From Jeongeupia sp. USM3 (GTDB lineage Bacteria > Pseudomonadota > Gammaproteobacteria > Burkholderiales > Chitinibacteraceae), in the NCBI RefSeq assembly GCF_001808185.1, contig NZ_CP017668.1, forward strand, positions 2,294,001-2,358,000: 64,000 nt of DNA, read 5' to 3'. The notes beneath the pieces were generated by a model. The model made no database searches and was not told the DNA's origin. It was given only the letters and a program-made list of their open reading frames with translations. Each line of letters begins with the position of its first letter. Position 1 is the stretch's first letter. Shown here in pieces: positions 28,274-37,909 of the stretch. The translations under genes were made by a program, and so were the position numbers.

Positions 28274-29470
28274 TCAAGCAGCAGCGACACTGCTCATAGT
28301 CTCATCGCTTCGCCACAGCATTGCCTCCTGCTCCATGGTGAATCCCGCACTCTGCACGCGTTGTGCAATTGCGAACCACCCCACCATTTCCGCATACTTT
28401 GCCATCCGCGCCAACGTGCCGGCAGATGCAGGGCGACGCATTTCTTCAGGCACCTGATCCGGGTGCATTAACTCCGGCTCCAGACAATGCCCGGCACGTT
28501 CAGCGGCAGCCGCCAAGTAACTGGCAATACGGAATCCGCCTTCATCCACATCTCCCCAATGCCTGATGGGCACGCCGACCGGAATGCTCCCAAGCAGGCG
28601 CTCATACATGGCCAACCATGCGGGCCCTGGCATGCCTGCCGTGTACATCAACAGGACCGGCTCATCAGCACCAGCTCGGGCGGCCGCATGAAAATTGGCC
28701 TGATTCTCGATGGTCAATACACCACTGGGAACGTCGACGAGCTCACGCACTGACTCTGGATCGAAGGCGCCATACGGGCTGTCCAGTACACCCGAATTTC
28801 GCAGCCGTCGTACGGTGACCCTGCCTGCCAACCGGGCGGGTTGTGCATCCCGTATCAGCCCCAGCTCCTGCCAGACCAGATCGGGGTAACGGGCTTCTGC
28901 ATCGACATCACCTTGAAGCAGTACGTCCAACAGTGGCGCGAGTCGCTCAAGTCGCTTGGAATCCTTGTACAGCTTGGTGCTCAACGCCCGGATCGGCACA
29001 TCGCGAAGCACATCACCGGCCAGTTGCACCTCGGTGAGCGCCAAACACGCCGATTGCCAGTCGAGTACGTCGCCAACGTCGGTGCCCCGGACTTTGCCTA
29101 GCCCCCGCCAGCGCGCCAGCACTGCACCAATCACCGGGTGTGCCGCAAGGAACGGACCAAGCACGCTGGTCGCCTCGTCCAGCAATGCACTGCGGGTTGG
29201 CAGGCCGAGCGCGGCTGCCAATGCAACGTAATCCCTAACCGTGATCCGGCAGATCAGACCGCCGCGATCACGTTCCATCGCGATCACGTCCGCTTGCTGC
29301 AAAACAGTCAGATCGTGCTCGAACTGAACGGCTTGCAGCAACACCCGACCATTGCGGTAGTCGGCAAGGTCCTTGTTCGTCAGCGCGACCGGCGCCGACC
29401 GTACGCCAGCACGCGCTTTTTCTTCGCGTTCAAGCAACTTGGCGAGGATCTGGCTGCTGAGCGGAATCAT
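28274..29470 (-). CDS. jetD: Wadjet component JetD (Toprim-type nuclease subunit)
   Basis: 398 aa. The DUF3322 half is followed by a DUF2220/Toprim half with the acidic residues in LTIENQ (about residue 253) and GDVDEGG (about 307), which resemble the metal-binding E...D-x-D of topoVI/Toprim nucleases. In characterised Wadjet systems JetD cuts small circular DNA extruded by the JetABC SMC complex, which protects against plasmids. Its ATG overlaps the jetC stop (ATGA). It is the last gene of the jet operon. Confidence 0.88.
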   Translation of the reverse strand: MIPLSSQILAKLLEREEKARAGVRSAPVALTNKDLADYRNGRVLLQAVQFEHDLTVLQQADVIAMERDRGGLICRITVRDYVALAAALGLPTRSALLDEATSVLGPFLAAHPVIGAVLARWRGLGKVRGTDVGDVLDWQSACLALTEVQLAGDVLRDVPIRALSTKLYKDSKRLERLAPLLDVLLQGDVDAEARYPDLVWQELGLIRDAQPARLAGRVTVRRLRNSGVLDSPYGAFDPESVRELVDVPSGVLTIENQANFHAAARAGADEPVLLMYTAGMPGPAWLAMYERLLGSIPVGVPIRHWGDVDEGGFRIASYLAAAAERAGHCLEPELMHPDQVPEEMRRPASAGTLARMAKYAEMVGWFAIAQRVQSAGFTMEQEAMLWRSDETMSSVAAA

Positions 29471-32400
29471 GCAACAGCCTCGGCGGTAGTCAGGCGGGCG
29501 ATTTCGGCCTGCAGCATCTCCTGGTTGTCATCGAAGGCCAGCAGATCCGCGCGGGAATCACGCCGCATCTCTTCGGTCAGCGAATGACCGTGCGCCTCGA
29601 GATGCAAAATGTCGCGGTCGATGCTGTAGTAGCGATGCATGAACGCATTCAGAATGCCGATCTTGTCCCCCGGTCCCGCCATGATCACCTGCAGGCCGAG
29701 GTCGTTGAAGTAGCGCATGGTGGCAACGGTATTGACGATGTCCATCTTGTCAAAGACCTCGTCCAGCAATAGTAGACCCAAGCCATCACGCCCCTTGCCA
29801 CCAAGGTGTGCGGCACTGGCCATGGCCGCACCGGCGATCACATACAGCGGTGCCCTGTGCTCGCCGCCCGATCCGGAGCCGGCGCGTTTGCTCAACAGTC
29901 CAATCCGCTTACGCTCCCCCGTTTCCGGATCTTCGCGCAGGATTTCGATATCGAAGTCATAGAACTCGCGGTAGTCTTCGAGCGGGCTCTTTTTACCGGT
30001 GGTGTCGCTGGCCTCGTCGAGCAGCGCATGGAACGTGTCGGGCATATCGCCAGCGCCCCCCAGTAAATCCTGCCCCGGGCCGAATTGTTCGATTCGCTCC
30101 AGAAACTCAAATAGCGGCTTGTGCACGGGACGGATCGTTCGCTTGAACTGATAGCGTTCACCATTGCTGAAGGTCGGGCAGGTGCGCAGAACGGCATTCA
30201 AACTGTTGATGCGCTTGTCGAGTTCCGAGATGTTGTTGCGCAACTCCATCGCGACGTTGATTCGGAACGTTTCCTGGGCTTTCTCGTAGGCCTGGTCCAT
30301 CTGCTCCCGGTACTGAGAGAGCTGCGAATCACTGAGTTTATCGACCGTCTCATTCAGCCATGCCCGTTGGGCGTGCCAGTCCACCGCGTTGGCCGAGACA
30401 TTTTCGCCATGTTTGGTAACGAATGCGTGAAACGCATTGTTAGCCGAATTCTTCGCCTTATCACCCGCGACCTTGAGATCATGACCTCGCTGGTTGCAGT
30501 GGGCGCGCATGGCCGCAAAATCGGTCGCATAAAGCTCAAGCATCCGATCCCATTGTGTTGCTGCCCATTCGGGTGAGAATCCCCCCGTTCGGTCAACGCC
30601 TTCGCCGCAGCACGACATGCTGTGGCCTGCATCGTGGCTGCTTTGGTTGCGCCCTCTGCATGATCCACATCGCGTACTAACCCGCCGATGGTCGAGATCA
30701 GGGTCGTTTCCTTACTCCGGTGTTGCTCAAGCAGATCGAATGCAGCTTTGACATCGGCCTGCAGCGTTTCCTCCTCAGCGTTCGACATCCTGGCCAGATC
30801 CGCCTTGAGCGTAGCCACGGCGGCATTAGCAAGTACCACCTCACTGCGCGCCGTGGCGACATCGTCCGGCAGCGTGGTCGTGGTGGCGATCGTCGCGATC
30901 AAGCCCAGCAACACGGTCAACTCTTTCTGTTGCGCTTCAGCGCGGCGCTTCTCGTCCTTCAACGCGTCGCGATCGGTTTCCAGCCGGCACTTCTCGGCCG
31001 CCACGTCGGCATAACCGATGCGCAATTGATGAGCCGCCAGGGGCCTGAGCCGCTCGAACACGCCATGGGTCTTGAGCATGAAATCCCGGGTCAATGCACG
31101 CGGCTTTCCTAGCGCATCGGCTTCACCGTCCGCCTGCACCAGCTCCCCGAGCAGGCCCTGAATGAACCACCTAGCCGCCTGGTGTTGCCCCGCGACCATC
31201 GTCGCAACCCAGTCGGCGCCCGGCGTCTTGGGCGCGCGTTGCTGGCTGGCCAGCACAACCTTGGTACCGAACAACCCTTTTTGGTTGCGGGTAACCCTAA
31301 ACGCGGCTTCCTCGGTAGTGGAATCCCCCTCGACCAGCAAAGCATCGATGTTGCTGCCCAGATAGGATTCGATCGCCGGTTGCCACTCAGGGTCTGCAAT
31401 CTGGATCAGATCGCAGACGGGAACCGCGTTGATGCCCGCATCCGCCAGCGCGAGGCGCAAGCTATCTGCGCGCTGATCGAGCGGGCGCTTGCCGGTCCGG
31501 ACACGTTCGAGACCGCGTTCGACTGCGGCCTGCTCCGCCTCGATCTCGTGAAGGCGGTTGGCAAGCTGCACGTTGCGCTCCGTCGCCAGCCGGTACCCCT
31601 GGGCCAACACCTGCTGTGCCGTTTCCACCGCGCACGTTAGCCCTTCTGCAGGCGTATCAAGAGGGTGAGCGAGCAGCGGATTCATCGCCAGATCGGCCTG
31701 ATCAATTTGATCGCCGATATCGTTGCCGAACTGGGTGCGCAATGACTCCAGTCTGGTCTGGATGGCGTTGAGTCCAGACACGAAGGCGTTGTGGGTTTTG
31801 ACGGTATGAGCGTTCTGCTGTTCGAGTTTGCCTTGCAGGACAATGCGCTGCTGGCGAGAGACGTCCGCATTGAGCCTCGCCGTCGCTGTTTGCCAATTCA
31901 AATCCGCCTCGTTACGCGCCTCAATGGTGCCCTTAAGTTCAGCCTGGTTGGCCACCAGTTCACCGCGCAACGTTGTTTCCGCCACTTCTGCGGCCTGCAG
32001 CGCTTCATCGGCGATCTGCTCGTCGATGTCAGCCAGCAGGGTGCCGTACGCGGCCCGTTGTTGTTCGACCTTGTCGAGCGCGGCAAAGCTCTGCTCAACG
32101 CCTTTACCATCCTCGATCTTGGTTTCAATGCTCTTGATCAGTTGGCGCAGCTTGCCCATGGTGTGGACCAGCTCGCGGAATTTTTCGATTTTGGTGGGTT
32201 TTGCGACCAGCATGTCCTCGCGCACGATGCGATCGACCGACTTGTCAAAGCGCATGTTGAGGCCCAGCGACAGGGCTTTCTGAAACGCATCCGGATGAAT
32301 CACCGCACTGGCCGGGCGGAGCGCGTACAACATGGCCTGGACGTAGCGGGTCGCTGAATCGAACAAAACCTCCTGGTGGCCGAGCCGGACTGCTTCCGTT

Positions 32401-32879
32401 GTAAGCCGATCGCGGAAATCGGCATACGGCGTCGGCATTTCGTCCCCGTTCACCAAGGTGATGTGATCGGCGAGCGTCAGGGCCTTGCCGGGCAATACGT
32501 AACGACCCAGCACGTCGTGCTTGTCACGCTCACGCGACGCCCGTACACACACCCCGGTGCTGGTCGCCTCGCCCGTTTGCTCGTCGCGCCAGACCAGCGT
32601 GATATAGGTCAGGGCCTCGTCACGGGCGTACTCATCCTCGCCCAACCGGCCCAGGCAGTAGGTGTTGATGGTGCGATCCGAGGTTTTTCCCTCGCCCGCC
32701 TGCGCATTGAAGCGGATGCGATTGGAGTCGGCACCATGCATCGCAATCTGGATGGCGTCCATCAGCGAGCTTTTGCCACTACCGTTGGCCCCGAAGATGC
32801 CGACAAACTTGCCGAGCTCGAATTCTTGTTTTTCGAACAGAAAAAACTGCACCAGCAATACACGTTCAAGCTGCTTCAT
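29467..32879 (-). pseudogene. jetC: Wadjet SMC-like ATPase JetC, broken by a frameshift at a G6 tract
   Basis: From MKQLERVLLVQFFLFEKQEF (ATG 32879) the protein has an SMC-type ATP-binding head (GIFGANGSGKSSLMDAIQ) and long coiled coils. The frame is lost at 30581-30586 (CCCCCC on +, GGGGGG in the gene). Reading resumes in another frame with GGFSPEWAATQWDRMLELYA, reaching GSGGEH (signature) and LLLLDEVFDKMD (Walker B). Adding one G gives an uninterrupted 1137-aa protein, the size expected for JetC/MksF. The gene is therefore recently inactivated, switched by slippage, or affected by a sequencing error. It overlaps jetB by 14 nt and jetD by 4 nt. Confidence 0.85.
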
Positions 32880-33537
32880 CGGTCGGTTCCATGTTGTCGT
32901 TGTCGGCACCAGCCGCGGTGTTATCGCCGGTTACCGATTCGCCGCGCCCCGCTTGCCAGCCGGCCAGTCGTGCCAGCGCACCTTCACCGAGTACGTCCAG
33001 AATGGCCGGACGAATCATGATGACAAAAGGCTGTGCACCGGCATCACCGACATCCGAGGTCACGGCCACGCGCCGGGCAATGCCCCAACGCTTGAAATGG
33101 CGCAGCATGTCGTCGAGTTCAGCGACACGCGGCAACTCACCGGCCGTCACTTCGACATAGAGTTGCTGAAGGCTTGGCAGGTCACACTCGATTTCAGCCT
33201 GATCATTGAACCCGTTGTGCTGTGCGCCGAGGTGATAGAGCTTAAGCAACACGAGCGCCAGCACTGTCAGCTTGCTCGGTACGGGTGTCTGCCGTTCATG
33301 GGTCGGCAACGCGACCGCATAGTTGTGCTCGGGATTGACGCGCAACTTGACGCCAAACGGTTCCAGCACCTTTTGCAACGCTTTTTCATACCGTTCAATC
33401 AGGAAGTACAGTTGTTGGCAGCCATGGTCATCGCGGTAAATGACCTGATCGGTCATCAGCCGGTAGGCCGCCCGTTCGAAATCCACGGCATCGAAGCAGC
33501 CCGATGCCTCCGCAAGTTGCTGCCACTGGTTAAACAT
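32866..33537 (-). CDS. jetB: Wadjet component JetB (DUF4194)
   Basis: 223 aa from MFNQWQQLAEASGCFDAVDF. The start at 33537 overlaps the jetA stop by 8 nt and fits the family, while the longer ORF upstream is out-of-frame jetA sequence. It has winged-helix-like folds typical of MukE/MksE-type kite subunits (DLPSLQQLYVEVTAGELPRVAELDDML) and an acidic tail. It bridges JetA and the SMC subunit JetC. Confidence 0.82.
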   Translation of the reverse strand: MFNQWQQLAEASGCFDAVDFERAAYRLMTDQVIYRDDHGCQQLYFLIERYEKALQKVLEPFGVKLRVNPEHNYAVALPTHERQTPVPSKLTVLALVLLKLYHLGAQHNGFNDQAEIECDLPSLQQLYVEVTAGELPRVAELDDMLRHFKRWGIARRVAVTSDVGDAGAQPFVIMIRPAILDVLGEGALARLAGWQAGRGESVTGDNTAAGADNDNMEPTDEAA

Positions 33538-34978
33538 TGGATTTGCCTCGTTTAGGTTGCTCGATCCGGAATCGCGCGCCGCTCTGAAGCGCATGCTCGG
33601 ATTCGCGGTTATCGATGCAGATGAGCGCAAAGCCCCGCGCCTGACTACGCGCCTGCAGCCGAAACGCCAGCGAGTCGGAATGTGCGAGGCTTGCCAAGCG
33701 CTGCAACCTCTGCAAGGCCAAGGTTTCACGGATGTCCGGGCCATTGAATGCCGTATCGTCGATGGACACGGCGTCGCCGAGCTTTTGTCGAACCAGCGTC
33801 GCAAACGCCAGATCCGTCATGCTGCGCCGCGCCTGGGCCGCCCGGTTCAGGTTGAGCCGGGCTCGCTCTTCCGGACGCATCGTCGTGGTACGGATCTTGT
33901 TTGGTGCCCGTGGCGCCGTCTGCCTGCGCGGCTCGGCCAAACGGCCCGGCCCCATGAGCGACCCTTCGCCAAACGGGGCCGGTGCGCCGCCACCGGCGAG
34001 CAGCCTGGTAAGCGCCGCATCGATCACGGCTTCATTGTGTTGATGCACACGCACGGCATACGCCAGATAGGTGTTCGCGCGCCGTATTGCCGCGTTCAGT
34101 TCAGTATCGAGGCGATCGAGATAGTCGTCGACGTGCGCCATATCCATCAGACGGGTCAGGTCTCGCTGCAGTGCCCGTTCGCCGCGCGCGACCTCTCCCT
34201 TGCCTTCGTGCTCGACGTACCATGGCAACAACCGGTCATACAGGTCGCGCCGCGACGCCAACTCCTCGGCAATTCGCACGATCGCTGCGCGCTCGGCCAG
34301 CGGGTGGTCATGGGTTCGCAGCACACCGTAGTCGCCAATGAATTTGCCGACAACGAGGTCGGTAAAGAACAGTTGCGCATAGGCGGCGGTACTGTCCTGC
34401 GACTGCAGATCCCGTGACAGATCGCGAACGTCCGCACAGATGTTGCGGATGTACTCCAGCAAGCTGCGAGTCATGCTGGCCGCTTCATGCAGCAAATCCC
34501 CTTTCGGCTCGGCCATCACGTTGTCGAGCGCGAGCCGAATCGTCTTGACCTTGCCGCCAGCAAACAACGTACGGTTACTGGCAAAGTCCAGCAGCAGCGT
34601 AAAAAATTCGAGCGCGTCGCGTGGCATGCTGATGGTGAATACGAGACCGATCTGCTCGTGCCGCAGCCACCCGCAGTCAACCAGCCGGTTCAGTACCGAA
34701 CGAGCTCGGTCGTTGATTGGCCTGGCGTCTTCGCTTTCGGCGTCCTCATCCCAGTAGTCCATGCCCTCGAGCATTGCGGCGATGTCGTCTTGAATCACCC
34801 GCACCGGATAACCCTGCACCGGAGGCATTGGCGCATCTGGGCCGAACCGACGATCCAGCAACTCAACGAGGACGGTCCAATACCGCTCACGCGAGACTGA
34901 AGCCAGCGGAGCAAAGAACCGAGTTGGCAGACGGGAGAACAGCGATGCCGTGGAACGTCCGTTCAGGGAAATAGCCAT
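33530..34978 (-). CDS. jetA: Wadjet component JetA (kleisin, MukF/MksF-like partner)
   Basis: 482 aa beginning SLFSRLPTRFFAPLASVSRERYW, which looks like the JetA family of type II Wadjet rather than the DUF3375 JetA of type I. The subtype is inference. N-terminal winged helix (RSVLNRLVDCGWLRHEQIG), long helical middle and basic C-terminal part fit a kleisin. The start overlaps the end of the WYL regulator gene by 16 nt, so regulator and effector genes are one transcript. Confidence 0.8.
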   Translation of the reverse strand: MAISLNGRSTASLFSRLPTRFFAPLASVSRERYWTVLVELLDRRFGPDAPMPPVQGYPVRVIQDDIAAMLEGMDYWDEDAESEDARPINDRARSVLNRLVDCGWLRHEQIGLVFTISMPRDALEFFTLLLDFASNRTLFAGGKVKTIRLALDNVMAEPKGDLLHEAASMTRSLLEYIRNICADVRDLSRDLQSQDSTAAYAQLFFTDLVVGKFIGDYGVLRTHDHPLAERAAIVRIAEELASRRDLYDRLLPWYVEHEGKGEVARGERALQRDLTRLMDMAHVDDYLDRLDTELNAAIRRANTYLAYAVRVHQHNEAVIDAALTRLLAGGGAPAPFGEGSLMGPGRLAEPRRQTAPRAPNKIRTTTMRPEERARLNLNRAAQARRSMTDLAFATLVRQKLGDAVSIDDTAFNGPDIRETLALQRLQRLASLAHSDSLAFRLQARSQARGFALICIDNRESEHALQSGARFRIEQPKRGKSNV

Positions 34979-35784
34979 GGCGCCAACTCCTCGCGATTCT
35001 GCAGATGCAAAAGGTACTTCGGCGGTTGCTCATGTGCCGGGTCAACAGCAATGCACATGGCATTAACCACATACTTCAGGAGTGCGGCCCGGCAGTGATC
35101 GGTTCGGCTGGCCGTACCGGCAAAATACTCGTGGCGAATAACGAGCGACTGTTCATGTGAAAGATCAGGATGTGCTTCCAATCTGATCGGTACTAAGGTG
35201 TCCCATGCGGCGTCGTTCACCACTGGTGACGCTGACTCCATTGAGGCCTTGGCTGTAACAATGCGGCCGAGGTTGAAGTCGCGATAGTCCTGATGATCAA
35301 CGCAGTAGCCGCGAACATGCCAGCGCTGGCCAGTAAACACTAAAGCCTGCGGAAAGAGGCGGCGAGCATGAGGAGCTGGATTGCTAAGGGACAAGTAGGT
35401 GAGCAGAACTTCACCTCGGCATTTAATCGCTTGGCGGAGCGCGGCGAACACCTCAGGAGATGGGCGGCCAAAGGTCGGCAATCCATTCACGATTGACTCA
35501 TCAGCCGGCGAGCCGGCAAGTGCAATGTAACGGCCGATACCGAACGCCTCCATTTCCCCCGCTGTCGCCTGATAGGCAACAGGTGTCACAAGGTGCACGC
35601 GCTGACGACTATCCCAGAGGGTCCAACCGGGCCGCTCAAATCGAAAATCCTTGATCCACTCGCTAGCCCGAACCTTGCTTAGCCCAGCCACTTCGCGCAG
35701 GCGCGCATTGCCGAGAAATCCTTCCCACAGCAATAAGAGGGTCAACAGACGCAAACGGTCAGCACGAAGGGCTTCTTCTCTCAT
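34963..35784 (-). CDS. WYL-domain regulator (BrxR/CapW-like) of the Wadjet operon
   Basis: 273 aa. An N-terminal wHTH (residues 1-65, NARLREVAGLSKVRASEWIKD) is followed by a WYL-type domain (GEVLLTYLSLSNPAPHARRLFPQALVFTGQRWHVRGYC). A C-terminal dimerisation extension closes it. This is the layout of BrxR/CapW repressors that control phage-defence operons. The gene is first in the jet operon and preceded by a four-half-site operator at 35788-35820, so autorepression of the whole operon is likely. Confidence 0.8.
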   Translation of the reverse strand: MREEALRADRLRLLTLLLLWEGFLGNARLREVAGLSKVRASEWIKDFRFERPGWTLWDSRQRVHLVTPVAYQATAGEMEAFGIGRYIALAGSPADESIVNGLPTFGRPSPEVFAALRQAIKCRGEVLLTYLSLSNPAPHARRLFPQALVFTGQRWHVRGYCVDHQDYRDFNLGRIVTAKASMESASPVVNDAAWDTLVPIRLEAHPDLSHEQSLVIRHEYFAGTASRTDHCRAALLKYVVNAMCIAVDPAHEQPPKYLLHLQNREELAPWLFP

Positions 35785-35785
35785 A

Positions 35786-35822
35786 TGTTACGACCAATCG
35801 TATGATACGAAAAATCGTAACA
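35786..35822. promoter_or_regulatory. four-half-site operator of the WYL regulator
   Basis: TTACGA (35788-35793), TCGTAT (35798-35803), ATACGA (35805-35810) and TCGTAA (35815-35820) are regularly spaced. The outer pair extends to TGTTACGA/TCGTAACA and the inner pair forms the palindrome TCGTATGATACGA. The array starts 2 nt upstream of the regulator start codon, a position where binding would block transcription or translation initiation. Confidence 0.75.
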
Positions 35823-35831
35823 TAATCCCTT

Positions 35832-35855
35832 ACCGAAAACGAGTCGCTTTTCGGT
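35832..35855. other. hairpin between tniQ and the WYL gene
   Basis: ACCGAAAA and TTTTCGGT form an 8-bp stem with an 8-nt loop, 77 nt after the tniQ stop. There is no U-run, so a terminator role for the tns operon is possible but unproven. Confidence 0.4.
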
Positions 35856-35932
35856 CATCAGTTCGGCCTGTCACCCTCGTTCGAGCGTTGAGCACCGCAG
35901 ACTCGTTGTCTCCATTCAGCCCAATCGGTACT

Positions 35933-37909
35933 TCAAGGCGGCTCCAACCTGAAATCCCCCTCCGGAAACGGCTGCTCTTGCTCGCGGACGATTTGGTCCC
36001 AAGCGTTCTGGCGCTTGCGAACGGACTCTCGCCAGCGTGTCGGATCAATGCCTGCACCGTGGCGCTCGATGAATCGATCCAGTTCCGGTGTTCTCCTATA
36101 TACGAGCTGCCTGCATGCTTCGATACTGGGACCATGCAAGGAATAGATGTTTTGGTCGGCCAGCATGCGCATCACCTTGCGTGAGGTACGACCGACCCGG
36201 TCGGCGACCTCGGTACCGAATATGTGCGTGAGCAGGAAACGGTCCACATCCACCTTCCGGATCCTGGAGCCAATATCCTTGTTGGTCCCCAGCTTGTGCG
36301 CACGGATGTACTCGTTCTGCGTAAGCCAGTAGGCCACCTGCTGCTTCACGCCCAAGACCTTTGCGAGCTCGGGAACACTGATCCAGTTGGCACGGCCTGA
36401 TTCCAGCGTTTGATGCCAAGCTTGTAGCCGCTGACGATGGAACACCCAACGACCGATCCCCTTGGCCTGGGGCCAAAGTCCTTCGATCACCGTGTCCCCG
36501 GCTTTGACTGCCTCGACGAGTGACACAACCTCGTCGGCGTTCCACTGCCAGTATTTCAGGACCTGTGCGAAGGTGATGTGGTGATCGTCCAGCTGCCCCA
36601 GCTTGGGTAGGTCCTCGCCCAGCTCGGCCAAGGCATAGACTTCGCTGCTGGAAATGCACCAGGGCAGATAGGGTTGATCGTTTACGCGCCGGGCAGACGG
36701 AAACAACAAGCACAGGATGCGCTGTAGCCTGGCTTTGTTGAGTCCGAAGATCTCGATCGCCTTCTTCAAAGTAATTTCGCCGGCCAGTTCGTTTTCGACG
36801 ACATCGAGTTGGTCCTTGCGGACCATGAGGAAATGCCGCCCCTTCGTGCTCACCGACTCCTGGCCCTCCAGCAATCCCTCCCGGATCAGGTGACGCAGGC
36901 GCGCCATTGAAATCCCCAACCGGTCCGCGGCGGCTTTGCCCGGAATCCACTGGACGTCGCTCAACAGCTCGACGGCCAGCCGCCGATTGCGCCGAGCCAA
37001 CCCGCCCTTCCAGTGCTCGGTCAGCCATGACTCGAAGGCGTCGCGCACCGGGCTGAAGACCGCCTCGCGCAAGCCGCCCTGATACAAATAGGCGTAGGCA
37101 TTCTGGAATACCACGTTCAGCCCGGCTTTTTGCTCACTGTGGACACCTTGCAGCTGGCCCAATGCGAGATGAAAACTCCGCGGCCAGTCGAACAGAATCT
37201 CTGCGGCCAGCGAGGTGATCGGCCACGACACTTCGATACCGCCGGCGTGGCGGATTTTCAGGGGCTTGGGACCGGCATCCGGGTCGAGGTAGGCGCCCAC
37301 GTAGCGGATCAAACGAAGTAGCTGATCCAGCTTCATCCCGGCGAGCGGATAGCTGTAAGGCCGAGCCTCCACGGCTTGGCCATTCAGTAGCTGTTGCATC
37401 GCCGCGCTCAGCAATCCCATATGCCAGGGCGCGCGCTCCGTTCGCTCCTGCCGTAGGTCGGCACCGCACTGGCAACGCAGTATCTCGTCGCGATGCCAGG
37501 AGAGCGACTGGCCACAACTGCTGCACCGGTCGACCAGCCAGACCCAGTGCTTGGGGCAAACATCGAAGAACAGCAGTTCCCAGCCAGCTTGCCAGGTCGG
37601 CTCGTCGGCCAGGCAGCACGGGCAATACCGTGCTTGCTGCTGGTTCCAGACCTGAGGAGAGGCTGCCTGCAGCGAGGCCATCCGCGCCACATGTGCATGC
37701 AGCTCCGGAAACAGCGCCGCATCGGGCAGAAGCTGGAACTGCCGCAGCGCATCGGGATGAAACGACAATCCCATCTGCTTCAGATCCTGCTGCGTCAGCA
37801 GATTGGCCGCCGCCAGTCTCAGCAGGTAGCCCTGCGGGCCTTCACCACGGGCAGGATGCGGTCGCAGCAGTAAATCAGGGATATGCGGCACAACATAAGA
37901 TGCTTGCAT
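35933..37909 (-). CDS. tniQ: TniQ/TnsD-type target-selection protein
   Basis: 658 aa. The start at 37909 (MQASYVVPHIPDLLLRPHP) overlaps the tnsC stop as TGATG. The N-terminal TniQ domain carries zinc-binding cysteine pairs (YCPCCLADE, VCPKHW, RCSSCGQSL, CQCGAD; residues ~110-175). The C-terminal ~300 residues include helix-turn-helix-like segments (ADRLGISMARLRHLIREGLL; PELAKVLGVKQQVAYWLTQN), fitting a sequence-specific TnsD that directs insertion into a chromosomal site. With the element ending 3 nt from the gyrB stop, the gyrB 3' end is the likely target (inference). Confidence 0.85.
   Translation of the reverse strand: MQASYVVPHIPDLLLRPHPARGEGPQGYLLRLAAANLLTQQDLKQMGLSFHPDALRQFQLLPDAALFPELHAHVARMASLQAASPQVWNQQQARYCPCCLADEPTWQAGWELLFFDVCPKHWVWLVDRCSSCGQSLSWHRDEILRCQCGADLRQERTERAPWHMGLLSAAMQQLLNGQAVEARPYSYPLAGMKLDQLLRLIRYVGAYLDPDAGPKPLKIRHAGGIEVSWPITSLAAEILFDWPRSFHLALGQLQGVHSEQKAGLNVVFQNAYAYLYQGGLREAVFSPVRDAFESWLTEHWKGGLARRNRRLAVELLSDVQWIPGKAAADRLGISMARLRHLIREGLLEGQESVSTKGRHFLMVRKDQLDVVENELAGEITLKKAIEIFGLNKARLQRILCLLFPSARRVNDQPYLPWCISSSEVYALAELGEDLPKLGQLDDHHITFAQVLKYWQWNADEVVSLVEAVKAGDTVIEGLWPQAKGIGRWVFHRQRLQAWHQTLESGRANWISVPELAKVLGVKQQVAYWLTQNEYIRAHKLGTNKDIGSRIRKVDVDRFLLTHIFGTEVADRVGRTSRKVMRMLADQNIYSLHGPSIEACRQLVYRRTPELDRFIERHGAGIDPTRWRESVRKRQNAWDQIVREQEQPFPEGDFRLEPP

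Noticed and set aside
33530..34978. Assigning the Wadjet system firmly to type I
   Set aside because: The JetA N-terminus looks like the JetA family of type II rather than DUF3375; without a profile search the subtype is left open.
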